From: Microbaculum marinisediminis
GTDB taxonomy: Bacteria > Pseudomonadota > Alphaproteobacteria > Rhizobiales > Tepidamorphaceae
Reading direction: 5' to 3'
DNA length: 64,000 nt
Assembly (NCBI RefSeq): GCF_025397915.1
Contig: NZ_JALIDZ010000009.1
Location: 156,810-220,809, forward strand
Numbering within the stretch: the first letter of the stretch is position 1; every line of letters begins with the position of its first letter. The notes under the pieces were generated by a model. It was given only the letters and a program-made list of their open reading frames with translations. It ran no database searches and was not told the DNA's origin. Below are positions 58,101 through 64,000 of this stretch, in pieces. A program made the translations under genes and the position numbers.

Positions 58101-59741
58101 CTATTCCGCCGCGTCGGCCGTGGGCAGGCGATAGTCCTTGAACTGATCGCGCAGCGTGATCTTCTGGATCTTCCCGGTCGCCGTGTGCGGGATCTCGTCG
58201 ACGAAAGTCACGTCGTCGGGCATCCACCACTTGGCGACCTTGTCCTGCATGAAGGCGAGGATGTCCTCCTTGCTGGGATTGGTGCCCGGCTTACGCACGA
58301 TGATCAGGAGCGGCCGCTCGTCCCACTTGGGGTGCTGGATGCCGATCACCGCGGCCTCGGCGACATCTGGATGGCCAACCGCCAGGTTTTCGAGGTCGAT
58401 CGAGGAGATCCACTCCCCTCCGGACTTGATGACGTCCTTCGACCGGTCGGTGATGTTCATGTAGCCGTGCCGATCGATCGTGGCGACGTCGCCGGTGTCG
58501 AAAAAGCCGTCCTTGTCGAGGATCTCACCGCCCTCGCCCTTGAAGTACGACCGCGAGACGGCGGGACCGCGGACCTTGAGCCGGCCGAAGGTCTTGCCGT
58601 CCCAGGGTAGGTCGTTTTCGTTGTCGTCCGTGATCTTCATTTCGACGGTGAACGGCGCGTATCCCTGCGTCACCTGGATATCAAGTTTGGCGTCGCCTTC
58701 CAGATGCCTGTATTCCGGTTTCATGGCGCAGGTCGAGCCGATCGGGCTCATTTCCGTCATGCCCCACGCGTGCATCACCTCAACACCGTAATTGTTCTGG
58801 AACTTCTCGATCATCGAGCGCGGGCAGGCCGATCCACCGATCGCCACGCGGTTGAGGTGGGGGAGCTGCTTGCCGGATTCCTCCAGATACTGCAGCAGCA
58901 TCAGCCACACCGTCGGCACCGCGGCGGTGAACGTCACCTTCTCGGTGTCGAGCAGCTCGTAGATCGCCTGCCCGTCCATCTTCGCGCCGGGCATGACCAT
59001 GGTGGCGCCGGCCATGGGGACGGAGAAGGCCAGCGACCAGCTGTTGGCGTGGAACAGCGGGACGACCGGCATCACGACATCGCCGGTGCCCAGCGAGAGC
59101 ACGTTGGGCACCGTCACGGCCATCGCATGCAGCACGTTGGAGCGGTGGGAATAGAGCACGCCCTTCGGATGCCCGGTGGTGCCGGAGGTGTAGCACATGC
59201 CGCAGGCGGTGTTCTCGTCGACCGCACGCCAGGCGAAATCGCCGTCTTCGGCCCCGATCCACTCCTCGTAGGCCACCGCCCCCCGGAGGCTCGTCTCGGG
59301 CATGTGCGCCTGGTCGGTGAGGATGACGAACCGCTCGACCGTCTTCAGATGATCCTGCAGTTTCTCGAGCAGCGGCACGAAGGTCAGATCGGTCATCATG
59401 ATCCGGTCTTCGGCGTGGTTCATGATGTAGGCGATCTGCTCGGGGAACAGGCGCGGATTGACCGTGTGATACACCGCCCCCAGCCCGGTGATGCCATACC
59501 AGGCCTCCAGATGCCGCCATGTGTTCCAGGCGAGCGTGCCGACCCTGTCGCCGAGCTTGATCCCGTCGCGCTCGAGCGCCTGGGCGACCTTCTTGGCGCG
59601 AATCCGGAGATCGGCGTAGGCGATCCGGTGGATCGGCCCCTCGATCGACCGCGAGACGACCTCGCGCCCGCCATGCTGCTCGGCGGCGTAATCGATGATC
59701 TTGTGGCACAGGAGAGGCCAATCCTGCATCAAACCAAGCAT
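58101..59741 (-). CDS. Medium/long-chain acyl-CoA ligase (AMP-binding)
   Basis: 546 aa, ANL superfamily. The P-loop-like motif [16 protein letters not shown] is near residue 183, the adenylate motif [10 protein letters not shown] near 327, [12 protein letters not shown] near 418, and the catalytic lysine in [10 protein letters not shown] near 524. The closest style is the 540-550 aa fatty-acid/aryl-acid CoA ligases often called FadD-like or AlkK-like. ATG 59741 has GGGAGG about 6 nt upstream. It activates a carboxylic acid with ATP and CoA; chain length is not readable. Confidence 0.9.
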   Translation of the reverse strand: MLGLMQDWPLLCHKIIDYAAEQHGGREVVSRSIEGPIHRIAYADLRIRAKKVAQALERDGIKLGDRVGTLAWNTWRHLEAWYGITGLGAVYHTVNPRLFPEQIAYIMNHAEDRIMMTDLTFVPLLEKLQDHLKTVERFVILTDQAHMPETSLRGAVAYEEWIGAEDGDFAWRAVDENTACGMCYTSGTTGHPKGVLYSHRSNVLHAMAVTVPNVLSLGTGDVVMPVVPLFHANSWSLAFSVPMAGATMVMPGAKMDGQAIYELLDTEKVTFTAAVPTVWLMLLQYLEESGKQLPHLNRVAIGGSACPRSMIEKFQNNYGVEVMHAWGMTEMSPIGSTCAMKPEYRHLEGDAKLDIQVTQGYAPFTVEMKITDDNENDLPWDGKTFGRLKVRGPAVSRSYFKGEGGEILDKDGFFDTGDVATIDRHGYMNITDRSKDVIKSGGEWISSIDLENLAVGHPDVAEAAVIGIQHPKWDERPLLIIVRKPGTNPSKEDILAFMQDKVAKWWMPDDVTFVDEIPHTATGKIQKITLRDQFKDYRLPTADAAE

Positions 59742-59904
59742 CGAAATCCTCCCTTACTCGTTTGTTCCCGCTTGTTGATGCTGTTGTAACCTCACGCACG
59801 CGCCGCGCCAATGGCCGCGAGCGCCCCAGGTCGCGATTGACCGGTCGAAATGGTATCGTGAACCCACATTTCCATGACAGACGTTTGATTCGTAAGGACG
59901 CATG

Positions 59905-60276
59905 ATGAGCGAAAATCCCGTCGACGACGTAACCGGCGCCCTGACCGGGCGCGACCCGGCCAAGAGCGCCGTCCTGGTCTACATCCTGTATCTGGTCGGT
60001 ATCGTCATCCCCATCGTGCCGATCGTCGCGGTCGTGCTCGCCTACATGAATCGCAAAGACATGACCGGCTGGCTGGAAAGCCACAGCATCTACCAGATCC
60101 GGACCTTCTGGATCGGCCTTCTCTACGGCGTGATCGCCATGGTCCTCATGCTGCTGCTGATCGGATGGCTGGTCTATATCGCGATCATAATCTGGCTGGT
60201 GGTGCGCTGCGTCAAAGGCCTGCAGGCGCTGCAGCGGCGCGAGCCGATCGCCGACCCGCAGACCTGGATGGTCTGA
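59905..60276 (+). CDS. Small membrane protein, DUF4870-like
   Basis: 123 aa with three hydrophobic segments (about residues 23-45, 68-90 and 88-105). The YILYLVG - VLAYMNR - HSIYQIRTFWIG arrangement is typical of DUF4870/Tic20-like small membrane proteins of unknown role. ATG 59905 is preceded by AAGGACGC and by another ATG at 59902. It is divergent from the acyl-CoA ligase gene. Confidence 0.78.
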   Translation: MSENPVDDVTGALTGRDPAKSAVLVYILYLVGIVIPIVPIVAVVLAYMNRKDMTGWLESHSIYQIRTFWIGLLYGVIAMVLMLLLIGWLVYIAIIIWLVVRCVKGLQALQRREPIADPQTWMV

Positions 60277-60385
60277 CGGCCAGGAAAACCAGATCAAACA
60301 CGATTGCCGGGGCCCTCCCCCGGCAATTCGCTTTCCGGCCTACCTTGCCGAAAAATCGCCGTTTTCTGGCTTCTAAACTCGCGGC

Positions 60386-60799
60386 ATGCAAACGAACCAC
60401 ACGCCAGGGGCCCGGGGGGCGGTGGATCGGATATCGGACAGTATTCGGCAGGCGCTATCCGCCGCCGACAGCTCGTCCGACATTCAGGACATCATCGAGA
60501 GCGCCCGCGCGGCGCTGCTGGACGCGGAGGCCGTCAGCCTCTTCGGCCTCGAGACCCCGCATCCCGATTTCGGATCAGTACACTGGATCGTCGGACAGAC
60601 GGATCAGTCCGGCAGTGATTTCCTGGTTCTGGCGATCCCGGAGCGCGCGCCCGGATACGACACGCCCGGAGACGACGGCTGGCCGTTCTTCTCCGCCGGC
60701 GCCGCCGACCTCGACGAGGTCTTCCGGCTCCTGCCCCGCGGCTTCGTCGAGGCGCCCCCGACGATGGACGACCGGCAAGCGGAACTGGTTCCGGCCTGA
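60386..60799 (+). CDS. Hypothetical protein
   Basis: 137 aa, acidic, soluble, no signal peptide. A helical N-terminal part (about 10-50) is followed by a mixed part with PHPDFGSVHWIVG and GWPFFSAGAADLDEVFRLLP. I do not recognise the family. No strong ribosome binding site precedes ATG 60386. The gene is followed by a good terminator at 60826, which supports its being expressed. Confidence 0.55.
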   Translation: MQTNHTPGARGAVDRISDSIRQALSAADSSSDIQDIIESARAALLDAEAVSLFGLETPHPDFGSVHWIVGQTDQSGSDFLVLAIPERAPGYDTPGDDGWPFFSAGAADLDEVFRLLPRGFVEAPPTMDDRQAELVPA

Positions 60800-60825
60800 A
60801 GCGGCGGACGTCCGTCCCGCCCTCG

Positions 60826-60852
60826 GCGCCGGGCTCTCGTCCCGGCGCTTTT
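60826..60852 (+). terminator. Rho-independent terminator
   Basis: An 8 bp perfect GC stem (GCGCCGGG / CCCGGCGC) with a 7-base loop, followed by TTTT. It lies 26 bp after the hypothetical gene and just before the convergent amidase gene. Confidence 0.75.
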
Positions 60853-60869
60853 CCGCAAAAGAACCCGAG

Positions 60870-62294
60870 CTACGCCGCAGGCCGCGGATCGATCGGCACG
60901 ATCGGCGTCGGCCAGAGGATCGATTCGAGCTGCCTGGCGGCGGCCAGAAGACGGTGCTCGCCGCGCGGCGGCGCGATCATCTGCAGGCCGACCGGCAGGT
61001 CCTCGCGGGTGAAGCCGGCGGGGATCGAGATCGCGGGGCTCATCCACAACGTCGCCGGATAGGCGACCGCCAGCCACTCGATGTAGTTCGAGAACCGGTG
61101 GCCGTTGCATTCGGCCACATAGGTCTGCTCGATCGGATAGGGCGCGACGATGGTGGCCGGCGACAGCAACAGATCATAGTCGCCGAAGAAGGCCTGCGCC
61201 CGGTTGAACAGGGTCAGGCGCTGATCCTGCGCATGCGCGATCTCGCTGGCGGTGAGCTTCAGGCCGGCCTCGATATTCCAGATCACGTCCGGCTTCAGCT
61301 TGTCGCGATGCGAGGCATAGAGCGCCTTCATCGCCGCGACATATCCGGCGGCGCGTAGCGTGGCGAAACACGCATTCGCCTCGGAGAGATCCGGGCACGC
61401 CTCCTCGACGATCACGCCGGCTTCGGAAAACCGCCTGGCGGCCGCCTCGCAGATCTCGGCCACCTCGGGATCGACCGGGGTAATCCCGAAATCCTTCGTC
61501 CAGGCGACCTTCCTGGGCGTCCAGCCGGAGCGCGCCGACTCGAGGAACGAGCGCCCGTCCCACGGCAGCGAGATCGGATCGCGGGGATCCTCGCCGACCA
61601 TCGCGTCAAACAACAGCGCCAGATCCTCGACGTTGCGCGCCATCGGCCCCTCGACGCCCATGGTCTGGTCCAGCGGCAGGCCCGGCGTCGCGGCGCAACG
61701 GCCGGGCGAAGGGCGCATGCCGACGATGCCGCAGAAACTCGCCGGATTGCGCAGCGAGCCGCCAAGATCGGAACCGTGCGCCAGCCAGGCGGTGCCGGTG
61801 GCGAGCGCCACCGCCGCCCCGCCGGAGGATCCGGCGGCGGAGCGCGACGTGTTCCAGGGATTGAGCGTGCGGCCGAAGACCTCGTTGAAGGTGTTGGCAC
61901 CGGCGCCGAATTCGGGCGTGTTCGACTTGGCGTAGATGATGCCGCCCTGCGCCTCCAGGGTCTCCACCAGCACGTCCGACGCCGCGGGCACGGTATCGGC
62001 GAAGATCGGCGAGCCGCGCGTCGAACGCACGCCTTCGACGTCGGCCAGATCCTTGATCGGCACCGGGATGCCGCCCAGCAGGCCGCGCTCGGCGACCGGC
62101 TTATTCATCAGCGCACGCGCACGATCCCGGGCACGATCGAAACAGAGCGTCGGCAAGGCATTGACCGCCGGCTCCACCTCGGCAATCCGCGCCTCGATCG
62201 TATCGAGAAGATCCAGCGGGCTCACCTCGCCCGTCTGCAGCAGATCGCGGACCTGAACGGCGGTCTTGGAAATCAGGGAGGCGTCGGCGGTCAT
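60870..62294 (-). CDS. Amidase (amidase-signature family)
   Basis: 474 aa, GatA-like fold. The Ser-Ser-Lys triad is complete: Lys81 in PVPIKDLADVEG, Ser156 in AGSSGG and Ser180 in GSDLGGSLRNPAS. It hydrolyses an amide bond. The absence of gatB/gatC neighbours and the divergent C-terminal part make a catabolic amidase more likely than the tRNA amidotransferase subunit. The gene is convergent with the hypothetical gene and divergent from the aminotransferase at 62528. Confidence 0.9.
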   Translation of the reverse strand: MTADASLISKTAVQVRDLLQTGEVSPLDLLDTIEARIAEVEPAVNALPTLCFDRARDRARALMNKPVAERGLLGGIPVPIKDLADVEGVRSTRGSPIFADTVPAASDVLVETLEAQGGIIYAKSNTPEFGAGANTFNEVFGRTLNPWNTSRSAAGSSGGAAVALATGTAWLAHGSDLGGSLRNPASFCGIVGMRPSPGRCAATPGLPLDQTMGVEGPMARNVEDLALLFDAMVGEDPRDPISLPWDGRSFLESARSGWTPRKVAWTKDFGITPVDPEVAEICEAAARRFSEAGVIVEEACPDLSEANACFATLRAAGYVAAMKALYASHRDKLKPDVIWNIEAGLKLTASEIAHAQDQRLTLFNRAQAFFGDYDLLLSPATIVAPYPIEQTYVAECNGHRFSNYIEWLAVAYPATLWMSPAISIPAGFTREDLPVGLQMIAPPRGEHRLLAAARQLESILWPTPIVPIDPRPAA

Positions 62295-62527
62295 ATTCGG
62301 TTCCGTTTGTCTAAGGCGTTTCCGTTTTGTCTGGCATCACAGTCCCGCCAGCTCGTCTTGCCCAACCCGTTACCATTACAAGACGGGCATCGCCAGCGAG
62401 CGGGCAGACCACGCGCAACACCGTAGCGCGAACCAGCCCCGCGCGGCCGCTTTACATTCGCCCCCGGATCGGCTTGTGATGCCGGTGCTGTACCTTTCCG
62501 TCTTCCGGCCATTCGGAGTCAGATCAA

Positions 62528-63916
62528 ATGCCGCCGCTTTCCAACCTCGCCGTCCGCGATATCGAGACGGTGCTTCACCCCTATACCAACCTGGACACGC
62601 ACCGGACGATCGGACCGATCGTTTTCGAACGCGGCGAGGGCGTTTTTCTCTACGATTCCAACGGCAAGGAGTACATCGAGGGCCTCGCCGGCCTGTGGTG
62701 CACGTCGCTGGGCTACGGCAACGAGGAACTGGTCGAGGCCGCCGCCGAACAGATGCGCAGGCTCCCGTTCAGCCACATGTTCGCGGGCAAGAGCCATGAT
62801 CCCGGCATCGCGCTGGCGGAGAAGCTGAAGGAGATCGCGCCCTGCGAGATTTCCAAGGTGTTCTTCGTCTCCTCGGGCTCCGAGGCCAACGACACCCAGG
62901 TCAAGCTCGCCTGGTACTTCAACAACGCGCTGGGCCGGCCCAACAAGAAGAAGATCATCTCGCGCCTGCGCGGCTATCACGGCGTCACCGTGGCTTCGGC
63001 GAGCCTGACCGGCCTGCCCTACAACCACATCGATTTCGACTTGCCGATCTCCAACATCCTGCACACCGACTGTCCGCACCCCTATCGCGGCATGGAAGCG
63101 GGCGAGACGGAAGAGGACTTCGCCACGCGCATGGCCGACAGCCTCGATGCGCTGATCCAGAAGGAAGGCCCGGATACGGTCGCCGCCTTCATCGCCGAGC
63201 CGGTGATGGGCGCCGGCGGCGTCATCATCCCGCCGAAGACCTACTACGAGAAGGTCAAGGCGGTGCTCGACAAGTACGACGTGCTGTTCATCGACGACGA
63301 GGTGATCTGCGGCTTCGGCCGGCTCGGCACCATGTTCGGCGCCCAGACCATGGGCATGCAGCCCGATACCGTCTCGGTCGCCAAGGCGCTGTCGTCGGCC
63401 TATCAGCCGATCGGCGCGGTGATGGTGCCCGAGCGCATGTATCAGGCGATGATCGACGAGAGCAAGAAGCTCGGCACCTTCGGCCACGGCTACACCTATT
63501 CGGGCCATCCGGTGGCCGCCGCCGTCGCGGTCAAGACGCTGGAGATCTACGAGCGCGAGGACATCGTCGGCAAGGTCAACGCCATTTCGCCGACCTTCCA
63601 GTCGCGGCTGAAGGCGCTGGGGGAGCATCCCCTCGTCGGCGAGGCGCGCGGCCTGGGCATGATCGGCGCGCTCGAGCTGGTCGCCGACAAGGACACCAGG
63701 CGCGCCTTCGATCCGAAGGCCGGCGTTGGCGCCAAGGTCACCGCGTTCGCCGAGGCGGAAGGCCTGATCGTGCGCGCGCTCGGCGGCGACATCATCGCGC
63801 TCTGCCCGCCGCTGGTCATCTCCGAGGACGAGATCGGCGAGCTGTTCGACCGGCTCGGCCGCGCCCTCGACAAGGCCGAAGCCTTCGTGAGCGCCCAGAA
63901 CCTGCGCGCCGCCTGA
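62528..63916 (+). CDS. Class III aminotransferase (omega-amino acid/pyruvate type)
   Basis: 462 aa, PLP fold type I, class III. The PLP lysine is Lys286 in SVAKALSSAYQP and the pyridine-N aspartate is Asp257 in FIDDEVICGFGR. The GSEAND and RGYHGVT motifs are also present, and the N-terminal HPYTN motif is typical of beta-alanine/putrescine/taurine-pyruvate transaminases. It transfers an omega-amino group to pyruvate or a similar acceptor; the donor is not readable from sequence. ATG 62528 follows a 233 bp gap with no other feature. Confidence 0.9.
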   Translation: MPPLSNLAVRDIETVLHPYTNLDTHRTIGPIVFERGEGVFLYDSNGKEYIEGLAGLWCTSLGYGNEELVEAAAEQMRRLPFSHMFAGKSHDPGIALAEKLKEIAPCEISKVFFVSSGSEANDTQVKLAWYFNNALGRPNKKKIISRLRGYHGVTVASASLTGLPYNHIDFDLPISNILHTDCPHPYRGMEAGETEEDFATRMADSLDALIQKEGPDTVAAFIAEPVMGAGGVIIPPKTYYEKVKAVLDKYDVLFIDDEVICGFGRLGTMFGAQTMGMQPDTVSVAKALSSAYQPIGAVMVPERMYQAMIDESKKLGTFGHGYTYSGHPVAAAVAVKTLEIYEREDIVGKVNAISPTFQSRLKALGEHPLVGEARGLGMIGALELVADKDTRRAFDPKAGVGAKVTAFAEAEGLIVRALGGDIIALCPPLVISEDEIGELFDRLGRALDKAEAFVSAQNLRAA

Positions 63917-63944
63917 GTTCTGTCGCTTGAGCTCTGGGGCCTGA

Positions 63945-63980
63945 GTTCTCGGGTCTTAGTTCTCGGGTCTTAGTTCCGGG
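63945..63980. repeat. Short tandem repeat
   Basis: GTTCTCGGGTCTTA occurs twice in direct succession (63945-63958 and 63959-63972), followed by a partial third copy (GTTCCGGGG) and preceded by a similar GAGTTCTG segment. It lies just after the aminotransferase stop codon. Its role is unknown. Confidence 0.6.
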
Positions 63981-64000
63981 GCCGGCCGGCGCAATTCGCC

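Noticed and set aside
58780..60297. 505-codon open frame on the minus strand
   Set aside because: It is an out-of-frame reading of the acyl-CoA ligase gene and extends antisense to the DUF4870-like gene.
1..64000. CRISPR array, prophage or plasmid origin
   Set aside because: I saw no regularly spaced repeats, no phage structural or integrase genes and no iteron-like repeats. The only tandem repeat is the short one at 63945-63980.

Overview
This 64 kb window is high-GC DNA from an alphaproteobacterium, most likely a free-living heterotroph (inferred from gene style, the abundance of TRAP transporters, and many GTG/TTG starts that carry good ribosome binding sites). I see no phage, plasmid or CRISPR features. 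Positions 1 to about 53.5 kb are an almost unbroken series of catabolic gene clusters, each with its own regulator. From about 55.2 kb onward the DNA looks like ordinary chromosomal backbone. In between lies an AT-richer patch carrying broken genes.

Layout. (1) 1-8755: a complete 3-(3-hydroxyphenyl)propionate operon, mhpBCDFEA, plus a KstD-like flavoprotein, divergent from an IclR-type regulator cut by the window edge. (2) 9213-17025: a seven-gene operon (TRAP solute receptor, cupin, TRAP membrane subunits, IclR regulator, hydantoinase/oxoprolinase-type HyuA and HyuB) behind a clear promoter with a repeated GAAAC/GTTTC operator. (3) 17314-25952: two divergent operons (TRAP transporter, acetoacetate-decarboxylase-like protein, cupin, MetE-like protein; and amidohydrolase, TetR, FAH-family hydrolase). 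I cannot match this gene set to a known pathway. (4) 25980-37202: a phthalate 4,5-dioxygenase pathway (reductase, oxygenase, dihydrodiol dehydrogenase, decarboxylase) with a MarR regulator, a ThDP enzyme and a TAXI-type TRAP transporter. Three copies of a TTAGATATCTAA-like palindrome tie it together. (5) 37638-44733: quinate/shikimate catabolism (AroQ, TRAP transporter, quinate/shikimate dehydrogenase, TetR, QuiC), with a near-identical 28-29 bp operator element in two places. (6) 45459-53492: a 2-hydroxy-acid/glyoxylate-type system (TRAP transporter and serine-glyoxylate-type aminotransferase, divergent from a large FAD/Fe-S dehydrogenase and a GntR regulator) around a near-perfect 18 bp palindrome. 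(7) 53.5-55.2 kb: a frameshifted and truncated lipase gene and a membrane-anchored protein of unknown function in AT-rich DNA. (8) 55.2-64 kb: HlyC-type acyltransferase, tRNA-Gln, metallo-beta-lactamase-fold hydrolase, DUF1499 protein, acyl-CoA ligase, small membrane protein, amidase and class III aminotransferase.

How it works together. Modules 4 and 5 should both end at protocatechuate, yet no protocatechuate ring-cleavage genes are in the window, so that step must lie elsewhere. The mhp operon is self-contained down to pyruvate/acetyl-CoA plus succinate (or fumarate), but it has no MhpT-type transporter. Five TRAP/TAXI transporters in about 40 kb make the region a high-affinity organic-acid uptake and degradation island. 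Pathway assignments in modules 1, 4 and 5 rest on conserved active-site residues and gene sets. Substrates for modules 2, 3 and 6 are inferred or unknown.
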